A stretch of 64,000 nucleotides of DNA from Varroa destructor (Eukaryota; Arthropoda; Arachnida; Mesostigmata; Varroidae), in the NCBI RefSeq assembly GCF_002443255.2, contig NW_019211459.1:22784330-22848329 (forward strand), written 5' to 3'. The notes under the pieces are model-generated. The model made no database searches and was not told the origin of the DNA. It worked only from the letters and a program-made list of their open reading frames with translations. How positions within the stretch are numbered: position 1 is the stretch's first letter; every line of letters starts with the position of its first letter. Shown here piece by piece: positions 12,871 through 25,200 of the stretch. The position numbers were made by a program, and so were the translations under genes.

Positions 12871-15658
12871 AGTGACGTACTTAATTAGTTAATTGTTTTC
12901 GTTAAAAAATTTTCTATACACAAACTTATATGAATTTTGTTATCCATACAGATATCAGAACGCAGTCTTGAAGATCAAGCTTCCCGAACAAAAACAATAA
13001 ACTTGCAAGATAGTCAATGTTAGTTGTTTGGTCCTAAACGAACACAAGCGGTGTTTCCAATTTATTAAACTTTTTCGCGACTAGTCTCTTAATGAAGCAT
13101 TGCCTTTCCCCATACATACTTTTCAAGTTTCTCCATCAAACTCCAATCAGCAAAGTAGAATTCTTACGAAGTTTGAATCGGTTGCTGACACGTACCTCAC
13201 ACAAGATCTCAGTGCCAGCCCTGGGGCTACGCACGCCATCACGCCGCATTTCACTTCTCAAGATGCGCTCTGGCTTCGAAAACACCATTTCTCTGTTTCT
13301 CTCATCATCGACCCATGTGTTTTCCTTGTGCCGGAATCGTGGGCTGAGCTACCTTTCGCCTTTCTCGCTGGATCTCAGCAGCGATAGTAGCAGCGCAGCT
13401 AGAACGAGGCCAAGCAAACAACAGTCTCTACTGTTCTGACTCAAGCGCTCAATGGGATAGCTGTATCCGCTTCGAGCCGGCCCTTCTCGGCCGCCAGTGA
13501 GTTGAACCTCTGTTTTTTATAGCCGACAATTAATACTCCCGACCAATGTGCAAATCCGGCGGCCAAGTGCTTAGCGGCCATTTTAATGGGGCCACTCGAT
13601 GAGTTCGGGTGTGGGTTTCGGGGTTTGAGTAACGGCATATTGAAAATTGGCGATTGGGATCGACGCTTTACTCCACTAGGGATTGCGATTGTGTGAAGTG
13701 AGCCATGAACAAAGTGTAAGCTAGGGGGGCATGATGGGCTAAGTTAGGTTCCTGCTCGCTCCCTGCTTACTTAGCTGTATAGGTGACTGGCCTCCACCTC
13801 TCAGAGATGCTTCTTTTGATTGCTTGCGAACGAGTTTGCTCGTTCACGCACCAGGTGAGGGATTCCAGCGACTACCTTCTGTAGAAACCCGTCCAGCAAG
13901 GGATGCTTTTTCTACAACAAGAACACTTTTTGCCTTACAGAGTGAGCCTTATGAGGAAGTAAATCGTTTCTATATAGCAGTATATAATGATAGTAAAAAG
14001 AGGGGTAAGTAAGAGATCAAGATCAGTGGCCGGCGTAGCTGAGTATGGGCTGCACAGTACAGTGAGAGCTTCGCGGTTTGCTATCTTGCCATAAGCTTCA
14101 TGTTGCTAACATAGATCAAACCCTGAGCTTGCCCCTTCTCTTCCCGTTACCCACCAACCGCTATCGTCATTTCTCCCGTTTTGTCAAGCCCTGGTTCGCT
14201 GTATATCGTTTGCGTCAGTTAAAACTCTTCCAATGGCCTCTGTGTTACTACGATAACTCTGACAAATTTTAAGTAACGCTGTTTGCCGATGCGACTCAGG
14301 CACCGTGGGGCCCTACAGGGGTGGCATGAGCACAGGGTGCAGTCCAGTAAAGGGAGAGGGAGAATGACACGATAGAAAATGCAGTAGCAGGCCGATTCGG
14401 GTTGAGCGGAGCCCATTTGCATTTGGACAAGTAGCAGTAAGCAGCCGTGGCCAGGCTATGGACTGGAAGCTAAGATCGAGCTGTTCCACGGGGCTGCATT
14501 AGGAAACGCTACAGTGGCAGTGTGGGCTGTGAGCAGTCCCGCAAAAGTGGACCCAGCCGCTGAGCTAGATTGGCGCCTTTCTCCTACTGCGCTGATTGAC
14601 TTAGGACCATGAAGGCGGCGCCGGCACAGTGGGAACTTTGGCTTCGTTCATCAACGTTTGCGTGAGTTTCTACTTCCATGAAGCACTAACGCATGGCTTT
14701 GCAGACCTCTTCTTTTCGGCAGCAAACAATGTGGTGCACGTTCATTCTGCCGCGCAACGTCCGACCAACTAGAAGGTGGAACTGCGACACGACGGACAGT
14801 TACTGGGGTAAAAGACGTCGGTGGGAAAAGGGGTGAGATCCAGGGGTTTGAATACTCGTGGTCACCTGGTCAAGCGACCAAGCAGTCATCTACGTTCTTG
14901 ACGAAACATCGGTGGTAAAACTGTTAAATCCGTCACCGTCAGTAGCGGCAACGTTCACCTATGGAGATCGGCTGAACTGCCCTTCTGGCCTGCTTGCCAG
15001 AATACTTTGCCATGTACATGAAAATTACGTGGGTACCTGGTTCGTGCGTCACTACCGGGTTGCGGGGATAGATACTTCAGGTTGGCCCTTGATTTGAGTG
15101 ACTGATCGGGACGCCGCGTCCCTGTTCGATCAAGCAATGTTCTATGCCAGGTTTATCGTTACATAACTCTCTCTGTCTCGATTTTTCTTTCGTATCTCTC
15201 TGCGTTTCTCATCCTACCTACAACGATGGGGCAATGTGGCTGAAGCGGTCGTTGTCAGCTTAACCGTCACTGTTCGTCCCCCGGAGGTGTTCTGTAGCAT
15301 TTTCGAATTGTGACCGGAATTTTAAAACAAGCGTATCCCCTCGCTTTTCTGAGGGTTTCCTTTGTGCCCACACCTGCCGCTGTTCTTTTATGTTTGCGCT
15401 GACGTCAGTTGGAATGTCACGATTCTGTAGCTTCCTGCAGGATTCTGTGTGTACAGCATTTGTTTAAATTACTTCAGCACCGACTGGCTGTTGTTGTCGA
15501 GACAAGACATTGTTAGATTGACGGTTTGAAGATTGACACAAAGGACATTTGAGATCATAGCCCTGCTCTAAAAACCTAACAACTTCGATATTTAAGGTTA
15601 GGCCTGGTGATGGCTATATTACCAGTAATAATAGTTAACCGCTGAGCGATGCATATCG

Positions 15659-15663
<5 letters not shown>

Positions 15664-15693
<30 letters not shown>
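15664..15693. repeat. (AT)15 microsatellite
   Basis: About 30 bp of uninterrupted AT dinucleotides. Confidence 0.9.
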
Positions 15694-15697
<4 letters not shown>

Positions 15698-18600
15698 GAT
15701 GCGAACGATGGACGATTTCTGGGTGGGTAAAGCAACAACGCGTGGCGTCGAAGCTCAAACCAAAATAGAGGAACTATTGTCTGTAAAGGACAAATTACTC
15801 TCACATGACCTGCATGGAAAAATTGCGCTGCTTCGCTAACCCTTTGATAAGAACTGGGAATATCAGGCCGTATAGCCCGTCGCGTTTGTCTACAACACGT
15901 TCGTTATCAGGCTTTTACTTGGACTTGTAGGGCTTACTATATTTGTGCAATCCGCACTTCACAGAGTCCAAATCAGAAGCTGCTGCTATCCTACGAGGTC
16001 AGGGATTTATTTCTGAAAAATTCGCTTTCCCGAACAGGGTACATGTTTTGCTTTCGGAGTGAAGGCCACAGATAAGTTGTCCGACGACTTCTTTTCACTA
16101 GCACCTAGGTTAAGATAATGGGTGTTATTTGTCTCAGCTCCTAAAAAGGTATTCTGTAATATGTTCTAACTACTCAAAAATCATTTTCGCCCATTGTAAA
16201 TGACAAAGGTGACATCAAAAATATACCACTGCCTTATGTAAATCGTGTAGAAAATATTGTTGCAGGGCTCGAACGTACTTTCCCAGTAAACATAATAAAA
16301 AAATGTATTTCTTACGCTTTTTCCTCTTTGTCCTCCACTTGTTCCTCACACAAATTGTAAAATTAAGCTAAATACCTGGCCAGCGGAGGGTTCAGGGCAG
16401 ATATGAATGGTTGCTTTTTGAGGGAGCTTTGTTCCAACATGAACGATACCGCGAACCAGTAGAGACAAGTTATATAGTAGGCTCAGTGATATGGACGCAA
16501 ATTTTTACTGAATTTATCCGCAGTGTTCGCCCCCGCTTGCTACTCTCACTCATATAACTTATTAGTTTCGACCCTATTTCGACAATTTCTCTGCAAGTGG
16601 GTGAAGTTGCCGAAGCACTTGATGACGCGTAATCTCAACCAGCAGCAGTAGCAGTTAATATTAGGGCTATTGCATCAATTGTCTTGGCTAGGCTGTCATG
16701 CCTGATGTTCCTTGGCTACTCATTTTGTCGTTGCACAATGTGTGAACCCTGAAGGGCCACAGATCAGGGACGAGTGCAAGCGGATGAGTCTCGTGTTGTT
16801 CACTATATACAGAGTTATACAATTATTATCATAACATTTGGCGTTCCGTTTTGTACCACTAACTAAATTTTGTAAATAATTCGATACGAGCAGGGCACTT
16901 GGCGTTGGCGGCGTCCTACAGCTTTACCATTACGTGATTGGTTACACTGTCACGTTAGATAATCTCCCTACATAATATATACGCTATTAATTATAGTAGC
17001 ATCAAAGAGCCACGTATTTTCGCCTGTGAAATCTTACTACGACGACGAACGCATATATATACTAACCAGCAAAATCTAGTAACACGTTATTGTATTTCAT
17101 CTATTCAGTCCATTGACATGCAGACTTAACCTTAAATGACCTTAAAGGCTAGGCTGCGTCGCTATAGAGGAGGAGGCAGCAGCAGCCCCGCCTTCGAGAC
17201 TCGTTCGGCGGTTTCGTTTGTTTCGTGATATCTAAGCGATATTTGTAATGAGATCGCCGTCGTTGAACAGATTTCGTTTGCTCGGCGCTTGTCCTCATAC
17301 ACATGTATATACATATGACAGTCATGAGGTTGCCTCAGAAAAAACGAAGCACTAGCGAGGCAAAGGCAAACGAAGCCTGGATGGTGGCCTCACGGACTCC
17401 CGAGAGTTCGCCCGAGTACTGGAGAGACGCTAAGGACGACATGAGATGAGCGCCGCGGCGCACTCGGCTTGCGTCAGTTATAAATGACAATGTGGTGCTG
17501 CTGTCTTTGCCGCGCTACCGAAATCGCTGCTGTTGCTGTAAGGGTGCCTGCCAACTGTTTGGCTTATACGCCTTTTTCTTCTTGACAGGCCTTCCTCCTG
17601 AGAAGGTTGAACGAGGAAGAGTACACGGCGATCCTAGATCCAGGACCAGGGGTGCTTCCAAAACAGGGCAGGCCAACGAAAGGGCAGTCGATTGCCAAAG
17701 GGGCGGCAGCAGCCGTACAGGAGTTGTGAGGATCACATAGCGCAAAGCACTGCGACGACGAAGGCTACTAGCTGTAGCAGAATGTAGCAGCAGGAACCAA
17801 CTCTTGGATTTGAAGGTTCCCCCGCCTTCAAATACAACCATGCCTCACGTCTCCCCTTGCCCTCTTGCTTATTTATGGTTCACGACATTAATCATCGGGT
17901 TGCCTCATTTGTGTGGAGGACCGGCAGGCTTAGGCCGAGAGAGGAAAGTCAGAGCAGCATAAAACCGCTCTGGTTCGCCGGAGAGTTGAAGGACGGAATC
18001 AGCAGGCATTGGGTATGCGGTATAGGGTATTTATAAGATTGGTATAGTATTGATAGTTGGCAGTCGCTGGCGCAATTGGATGGGAGAAAAAGAAATTGGG
18101 GCTAAAATGGGACAAGTTGACCCATTTGGCCACTAAGGCAGGGCACTTCGAGAGCGGGTGATAAACGAAACAAGAAGAGCAGAAGAAGTTTAGAACAGCT
18201 CTAAGAAGGCCCAGAAGAACAAAGCAGGCCTGAGCAGGTGCAAGGAAAAAGGAGGAAAGTCGGCCAGAGTTGGGGGCATAACAGAGCGCAAAGATCAAAG
18301 AAAGAGGCTGACAAAAGAGTCGGAGAAAGAAAGAAATAGAGAGAAAATAAGATGATGCCAGGTTAGAGGGGCAACGAATGTTAGGAAATATAAGCAACGG
18401 GAGTTGACGTCTAAATAGGAAAAATGTTGCAAGAGCCACTTGCAGTTACATCCATACTGGTGACAGTGGCAAACGCTAATGACGACGTTATGGAATGGAA
18501 TCTATATTTGATGATTCGAATATACTCTCTATTTAGAGATCCTTCAGTTATATACCTGTAACGTAGCCAAGTTGCTAAATGAGATCAACCAGCTAGGCAT

Positions 18601-19086
18601 AAGATGGTATTGGTTTTGCATTTATACTGTACTATAATAGCTAGCTAAATAATGTATACTCAGCTCGTCTATTGAACTAGGGCATCTAGTCTCTCTATTT
18701 GACCATTAACTACCCATTGCACATATGTGTACAGTAACAATAACACACAGTACGGCAGCATGGCATCTGACACAACTTTCGTAGCGGCGGCAGTGACGAG
18801 AAAGTCGATTAACCTTCATTCGACATTCAGTGTGCCATGATGATATTCTCATGCAAATATTTATCTATAAAAGCAGCGGTGACAGCGATGTTATAAGGCC
18901 CCGTCGGAACCGTAGGGGGCCAGCATACCATACGAAGTAGGACTATGATATAGAAAACAATATAATGTTACGCGAAAGGACGACAGGAATCTTTTTCAAA
19001 AATCGTCATACTCGAAGCACCTGCCTCACTATGAATGGCCACATTCATTTAGTTGGTGCTAAAGAGCTATGGCATTGAGTTAATTG

Positions 19087-19140
19087 CTCCTATTATTATA
19101 TACGTCATACTCTCTGGTATGGCGTATATAATGATAGGAG
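19087..19140 (+). ncRNA. Long, fully paired hairpin in the musashi intron
   Basis: Two 24-nt arms (19087-19110 and 19117-19140) are separated by the loop TCTCTG. Twenty-two positions pair by Watson-Crick rules. The remaining two (19094 with 19133, and 19105 with 19122) are U-G wobbles in a + strand transcript, so the sense RNA pairs along its whole length. It could be a hairpin RNA precursor, an editing or splicing structure, or a small palindromic element. The first is favoured only weakly, because the loop is short for a pre-miRNA. Confidence 0.4.
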
Positions 19141-21471
19141 TCTGGCCAGACTCTGACTGGTCTAAGCCCGACAGTTGCTAGCTCATAGACAAGAGAATCT
19201 TATGGAAAAGCCCGCTTTATAGCTTTCAGTACAATGATCATGCGCCTGTATCGTATTAACGTATGTTCGTAACCAACGCGTTAGCTTTCGGTAATAGTTA
19301 TAAAAAAGAAAAACTCAGATCTGAGAGAACTGCTATTGTGTAGAAGCGAGGAATCAACGCATTTTTAGTTGCCTACGTACTTATTCCCCCTTTTTGGGCC
19401 CGCCAGCCTGATTCTCTCGAGCAGATAAAGGCATCCTATTGCCCTTCGCGGTCGATTGCAGGCCCACTGTGCGGATTTCCGATAACTTCTATTGACTATG
19501 GCCACTGCTCCTACTAAGCGATAGAAATTATTTTACCGGCAGTTTGTTGCCGCACGACAGAAGGTACTCGGGCGGGCAAAGTTCGTCGATCTAAAGAGCG
19601 AATCGATATAAAATCTATTAATACAATTATGTGCTTGTTTTTTTTTTGCTTTGTGATAATTAGTGTTGTAAGCGCTAACATTCTGCAGGCGAACGCTCGT
19701 GACTTAAAAGTCTTTCCTTCATATTAAACATACACATAGTAGGATAGTGGACATAAAATACAGTATGTATATGTACTAACATAATATAGCGTACTCACAT
19801 TGAATTTCTTTACTAACAGCCTGATCAAAATAGAGAGATTATTAGAAATACACTTTTGGGCGGAAGCGATTCGCTTATTGGCCCGTACTAAGCTTTCTCT
19901 ATGGCACATTTTCCGTTGTGTTGGGCGGGAATCTGCTTCCACGTCTTCTGCGGCCGTGTATCGTCAATTTGGGGTGCCCAGAGTAGCTTATAATTTCCGT
20001 AAGGGTTCATAGAAGTTAAATCCTCCTTATGAAACATAGGCCGTCAATGTCAATACGTGCTGTGTTTTGTAGACAGGGTGGCGCGTTAAGTTAGAGAACT
20101 CTGTACCAGTCCGTTTGTCGTAACAGACATACGTTCATTCGCTATTCCTTAAAACAGAACCAGTCCCTTCCATGCAAATAATAACGGGCCATTTTAGTGA
20201 CTGGGTCGAAGTTCACCGATTATCCAATCGTTCAGGGTCGCTCTTAAGATTAAAGACTTTACTTTTCCGACCCACACTTTGCGTTATTATAGATTTTTAT
20301 ACGCCTGCTGAAAAATTCGAGAACGACTTTCATGGGGCAAACTGGGTAGAAGTTAACGGGGTTTAGATTTAAAGGACGCAAAAGTGTGTTAAATGGCTCA
20401 AAAGCCATCTTGGTGATACCTGGAATTTTGCTACAGGAATTTAAGGCCGTTTCGGTGAGACGGATATCAGCTGCCTGTTTAATCGCTTACTTAAGCTCGA
20501 ACGGTTAATTTGTTTGTGCCTTTCTGTGCCGTTAGTCTATCTGTCGTTTTAAGCCTTTGCGTCTTTGAGAGCTTCAGCGTTCCGATGGAAACTTTTGCAA
20601 GTATCGTATTTGAGTGATAGCTCTGTGTGTTTGACGCCCAATCGTTTACTATGCACGCTTACTAAAACAATAGTATTTACAAATTAAAAATGTATTTTGT
20701 TTTAATTCAGTAAGTAGTTTAGGTTGTAAATTGAAGCTAGAGTCGCGGCGGACGGTAGTTATATTCAATAAATATGACATAGATTATATAGGTCATCCTG
20801 TCTTTGTTTAGATACGGTCTTAGAAACAACTTAAAAGAGAAATTCCGGATTTACACGGAACATCCTAGGTGTGTATGATAAAGGCAAACGCTTCTTCGTT
20901 TAGACAGACTAAGGCGACTATGCAGACAATTTTGAAGACATATTTTTCACATTCTGCATGCCAAGCCACGAAAAGTAATCCATTATTTTGTTTGGTGTAG
21001 GCCATAGCATAAACGGCTGGGTTAAAACATACCAAGACTGGGTTGCTTATCCGAGAGAACTTACAGAGTGTTCAGGATTACAAAATAGCTGCAGATCTGA
21101 TTGTGAGCGCCCTTTACTCTTTCATGTTATTCCTCCTGATGACTTCGAATAGATTCTCATAGCCGCGGTAATTGTTACTGACCTCGGCCACTTTATATCG
21201 GCTAGCTGAAAAAAGCGATTTCAACGAGTGTCGCAGGATCGAACGTTATCAATGCCCGTAGGTCAGTATGGCACTCTATGGCAGCTAGCCAAAACCCCTG
21301 ATATTGGGAGCTCGGGCTTACAAATTTCAACCAGCATTGATTCCACCTCTATCGCAGTCGTCTCACGGTGTAGTACATAATAACTAGTAGGTGTATTCAC
21401 CAGATGGTGAAACGCCGCAAAAACTCTAAATGATGGAATTTTATCAGCAACTTTCTTGTGTACTCAATGAT

Positions 21472-21489
21472 CGTGGTACAGGTACCACG
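21472..21489. repeat. Near-palindrome, 8-bp arms with 2-bp spacer
   Basis: CGTGGTAC, then AG, then GTACCACG. The symmetry is perfect apart from the spacer. It lies inside the RRM2 intron. Confidence 0.4.
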
Positions 21490-22961
21490 GGGTTATACAC
21501 CTCAATAGTGCATGTTATATGCTCACTGTGTGACCCCCCGTTCCGTAGCTTAGGTTACACTACGGATAAACATGATCTACTTCTATACATCAGCTAATAG
21601 CTATGGCTTAGTAATTCAGTAGCTCCTGTCGCAGACGGCGAGTGTAGAGGTATAGAAGTGGAAAAAGGGTTCGGTTGGCGACAAAGCGGTTAAACGTTCC
21701 TTGCAAATGTTCATTTTGACTGCGCTCACCACTACTATCACCATCGTCATCATCATCGAAGCCATTGCCGTGGTCCGGGCACCGGTCGTATTATGTCAGT
21801 AACTTAGGCCACTAGAGATCAGCGACTAGCCACCAAGCCAACTAGCGAAAGATACTGCCATTTTGAGCCCCATATCGTTCGCTGGGTTGCTCCTGTCTGT
21901 CAGTCCTGTACCCGTTCAGCCCTATTAGGGTGGAACAGGACAGCCTGCGCCGTCCTATACAACCAGGGTCTCCTCTTCCTGGTCTGGCTGACGCAAATCC
22001 GGGTAAAGCGTAACGCGGGGCGCGCGCCGTTGCACGCCACTGTCGACACTTCGAAAGCGTGTCGTGGCATTTATGGCCGCTGTCGAGGGCAACAGCGAAC
22101 CGGGGACAAAACGGGCTGCCATTTGCTAGTTGCCGGCGTGCTGCCTGGCTGGGTAAGTTCTGCTTTGTCGTCGCCCATGCCTCCGACTCTCGTAACTGTC
22201 CCTGTATTCACATAGGGGCTAGATGGAGGGAACGAAGAAGAACGCGCCTGCTGCCTTGAATTCTGCTGGCCCAGTGGGAACCAATCGGAGCCCAACAGCT
22301 CCAAAGAATCTGGCGGAACGCATAGAAGGCTCGTTCGTTGATCTCTTTGATGGGTGAGGGTGGTCGCACCCAGAACAGTTCCTTTTACGTCCCGCGATTT
22401 CATTCCGCTAGTCTCCCCTCACTCACGTTCTCTTACTTCGAATCCGTTTGGACTCGAGGGGCCGACTCTCAACGAAAGGGCCAACAGCAGCAGAGGCTGC
22501 CTGATACATGGTACAGCATCAGTGAACGGACCTGGGCCACGTCCTGTTCGCGGCCTCGTTTCTTCGAATACAGAACAACAACAAACGGGAGAAAGGGAGG
22601 TCCCGTTCCGTCGAATTTTGTGCCGCCACGGTGCGTGGCACAAAAGAGCGAAACCCTTGGTACTCTTACGTCAGAGGAGGGAAGTGGTTGTGGAGAAGAA
22701 GAAGATGAATCAGGCATGTGTGTGGCAGATGCACAGCTTCGTTATGGATCCACGGCCGCAGGCATACGACAGACGGGTTGCGACAATGCGGATCACACAC
22801 ATCATATATATATGTGTGTGGCTCCCTGTTGTATATTTTTCTATAGACCCCGTCTAGCTCCAGCTGGAGGAGAAACCAATAAGATGTGAGAGCGCGTATC
22901 ACAACAAAACCGTTTTAGCTGGTCTTACGTTAGCGGTTGCCGAATTCGGGCTGAATTTACC

Positions 22962-22977
22962 TATATATATATATATA
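22962..22977. repeat. (TA)8 microsatellite
   Basis: Eight TA units. A nearby CACACACAT/ATGTGTGTG inverted pair lies at 22794-22820. Confidence 0.85.
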
Positions 22978-23301
22978 ATTGTGGCGAATTATCGTTGTCC
23001 TCATAAACGTCTCGCAATCTTGTTGCCCTGGCTTCTGCTATTAATAGATATTTTTGATCCTCTACCATCTAAAGCTTAATGGGGCTGAGGGTGTGGGATG
23101 CCGCTGGCTCTTAGCATGCCATAGAACTTCAACGTTTCTGCATTTACTGTTATTGCTACTAATGATAAATTGCAGGGCTATGTTGTGTACGCGTTAATTA
23201 AATGCCCATTCGAACATATATCGGCTCAATAATTAGGCGCATATGCGAGCATTTGGTCTCCGTCCATCTTTTTTTTTTACCAAGTAGTTAATAACAAAGC
23301 A

Positions 23302-23357
23302 GCTATATATATTATATAAAACCATATATAATATGCAAACAGCGAAGTATATATAGC
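23302..23357. repeat. AT-rich nested inverted repeats
   Basis: An outer pair of arms (GCTATATATA and TATATATAGC) encloses an inner pair (ATTATATA and TATATAAT). It may form a cruciform, or simply reflect (TA)-rich composition. Confidence 0.4.
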
Positions 23358-23478
23358 ACTGATTATTAATTCGACTCGTGTTTGGAAATAAGCCTTGACA
23401 TATTGTTCGTCCGCCAATGACGAACCCTTTGTTACCAGTTCTACAAAAATGAGATGGAAATTGAAAATCGCTTTGGCG

Positions 23479-23494
23479 AAAAAAAAAAAAAAAA
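23479..23494. repeat. A16 homopolymer
   Basis: A run of sixteen A. It could be a relic of a retroposed tail, but no SINE body was recognised upstream. Confidence 0.85.
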
Positions 23495-23879
23495 TGAACG
23501 GTTTTACTAGCTATATGAGTTTAAAGTCACATATCTCAGATAATACGAACCGCATGGGCGTTGGTGAGAGCCGAAATTGGTTAGTAGAAAATGGACCTAA
23601 GTTGTTGCATTCAGACCCAAGACAAAGATGAAATGTTTGCAGAAAATTTTTATATTTTATATTCAATGCTATAATGTGCAAATCCTATCCAAACCCATAA
23701 AAAATAAGTGCTGTCGATGATCAAGTTACGCCATCGTGGCAAAGAGTTTAAAAGTGGGTTTTATGTGACCAATGCTACTGGTAATTGAGTAAAGCCGACT
23801 GTTGACTAGCCATTATATCGTCAAGGGACTAAACACGGGCCAGCAAAGAGTCTTAAACTATTTTCAAAAAGCAAGTTAC

Positions 23880-23891
23880 AAAAAAAAAAAA
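23880..23891. repeat. A12 homopolymer
   Basis: A run of twelve A, about 390 bp after the longer A16 run. Confidence 0.85.
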
Positions 23892-24599
23892 GCTCGATGT
23901 TTTGGGTGCCACAGCATTCATTTTATCATATCTTCATTGGTAAAATTTTACCGAAAGGCAACATAGTCAAGCCCTCTCGATGGCGGCTAATCGCGATAGA
24001 TGCATGTATGACATTAACATGCAAATAGAAAAGAGGAAAAATGTATTCTGCAATATGTAGCAAGGCCCAAATTACCGCCAAAAAATAATGCTACGTATTT
24101 TATGGTTTTACGGTATAACGAATTATGAATTATGATCAAGCTTGGTAAACGATTGATTCGAATCTCCACTGTCAACAACGACGAGCCACACAAAATGCTG
24201 AGCGGAACTAGTGAACTAAAGGAAGCGTCGTCATCCACCATCACGATACCAGACCAGACCAGACACATCTTCAGTTTTATATTGAAAAAGCTTGGCTGGG
24301 AAATCTGCCGTGTGGCCCACATCATGCATTGTCACATTGTTATCATCTATTTTGGTCACTGCAGAGATCCCTTGATGGTGCTTTGTTTCAACGGAGGAAT
24401 ACAACAATGGCTTGCCACATTTTGCCACCCAGAAACCCACCCAGAAAGTTCTACAATGATAGAATTGAGTTGTTATAAAAAAACCGCAGAAGGCCGTGGA
24501 TCAAAGTAACGCGTATTTAGTTTAGTCGTATCATATTCACGTATGTATATTTGCTTCAGGTTTTACTACTTAAAAACTGTCAATATCTCTTCGACAAGC

Positions 24600-24665
24600 C
24601 AACAGAGATAGTATCTCGACACATATATGTGTATATATATGTCTGTACCGAGATCCTATCCGTTG
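24600..24665 (+). ncRNA. Candidate microRNA-like hairpin in the musashi intron
   Basis: The sequence folds into an imperfect stem of about 25 pairs with a 6-nt loop at 24629-24634. 24607-24611 pairs with 24656-24660, 24613-24618 with 24649-24654, 24619-24621 with 24644-24646, and 24622-24628 with 24635-24641. A basal CAAC/GTTG stem (24600-24603 with 24662-24665) adds four pairs. There is one mismatch and two 2-nt bulges, as in animal pre-miRNAs. It lies in the sense orientation of its host intron, 220 bp upstream of an exon. I recognise no known miRNA in either arm, and the AT-rich tip could be chance. Confidence 0.35.
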
Positions 24666-24865
24666 CCGCTATCATCACTCAAACCGCTTACGGTCCATAT
24701 AGCATGTAATGTGTATAAAGAAATCCTCATTGTTTTGTTGCTAGGAGATCAAAGACCCTATTTTTAATAAGTACTCTAGTGCTGATGATAATATATACAT
24801 CGTTACATGCATACTTGTATAAATACAGACGCGCTGCAGACGATCGCATCGTATCTCAATTACAT

Positions 24866-24884
24866 ATTGTGTTTGATTTTACAG
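24866..24884 (+). promoter_or_regulatory. 3' splice site before RRM2 exon b
   Basis: TTGTGTTTGATTTTACAG is a standard T-rich acceptor. It is followed at once by the codons for IEDAMLMF, in phase with the previous exon. Confidence 0.9.
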
Positions 24885-24933
24885 ATAGAGGACGCTATGC
24901 TCATGTTCGATAAACAGACGAATCGGCATCGAG
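24885..24933 (+). CDS. Rbp6: Musashi/Rbp6-type RNA-binding protein, internal exon (middle of RRM2)
   Basis: This 49-bp exon follows the exon at 12769-12861 in phase 0 and reads IEDAMLMFDKQTNRHRG, ending after the first base of the final Gly codon. The residues are the second and third beta strands and the loop of RRM2, almost invariant in Rbp6/MSI proteins. The exon stops inside RNP1, so the next exon should supply the second and third bases of that Gly codon and then FGFVTF. Nothing fitting was found downstream before 64000, so the gene continues outside the window. The acceptor is GTTTGATTTTACAG and the donor is GTAAGTG. The small size and conserved sequence make a pseudogene unlikely: both exons keep frame and splice sites although 12 kb apart. 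Confidence 0.95.
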
Positions 24934-24940
24934 GTAAGTG
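24934..24940 (+). promoter_or_regulatory. 5' splice site after RRM2 exon b
   Basis: CGAG|GTAAGTG is close to the ideal donor. It interrupts a Gly codon in phase 1, at the first Gly of the RNP1 motif. Confidence 0.9.
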
Positions 24941-25157
24941 AAAGCGCCGCTCGAAACGTTACAGTTTGTTGAATTTTTTGCTGTTCGAAATTAATACCAC
25001 CCTACCATCGCAGGGACTTTTAGGACAGAAAGATTTGCTGTACTTGGTTGAAGAACCAGCCTGATTGCACCGCCATATGTCAGACAGGCTTCGACTGCTA
25101 GTGAAGTTCTAAATAAACTATTAATTCTACGACCAGATTACTACAGAAAAGCGAATT

Positions 25158-25200
25158 ACGTTCATGCACATATGTTACGTTTGTGTAACATCACGAACGT
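25158..25200. repeat. Imperfect inverted repeat
   Basis: ACGTTC and ATGTTAC pair with GTAACAT and GAACGT around the loop GTTTGT, with a mismatch and a bulge of about five bases. The stem has about 15 pairs. No function is inferred. Confidence 0.35.

Larger units (their letters stand above)
12862..24884 (+). other. Complete musashi intron within RRM2 (12,023 bp)
   Basis: Both ends are defined by the flanking coding exons. The interior has no recognised gene. It contains a (TA) microsatellite at 15664, a long hairpin at 19087-19140, an AT-rich half (about 18.4-25 kb) with poly(A) tracts at 23479 and 23880, AT-rich inverted repeats near 23302, and a microRNA-like hairpin at 24600-24665, 220 bp before the next exon. 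A possible alternative acceptor lies only 90 bp into the intron. Confidence 0.85.

Noticed and set aside
17999..18439. 146-codon minus-strand frame with hydrophobic, Phe/Ser-rich translation
   Set aside because: The + strand is strongly purine-rich here, which makes the reverse translation Phe/Leu/Ser-rich and stop-poor. It is not evidence of a membrane protein.
24132..24509. 125-codon + strand frame between the musashi exons
   Set aside because: No recognised family, no convincing splice borders, and length within chance expectation. It stays a very weak candidate.
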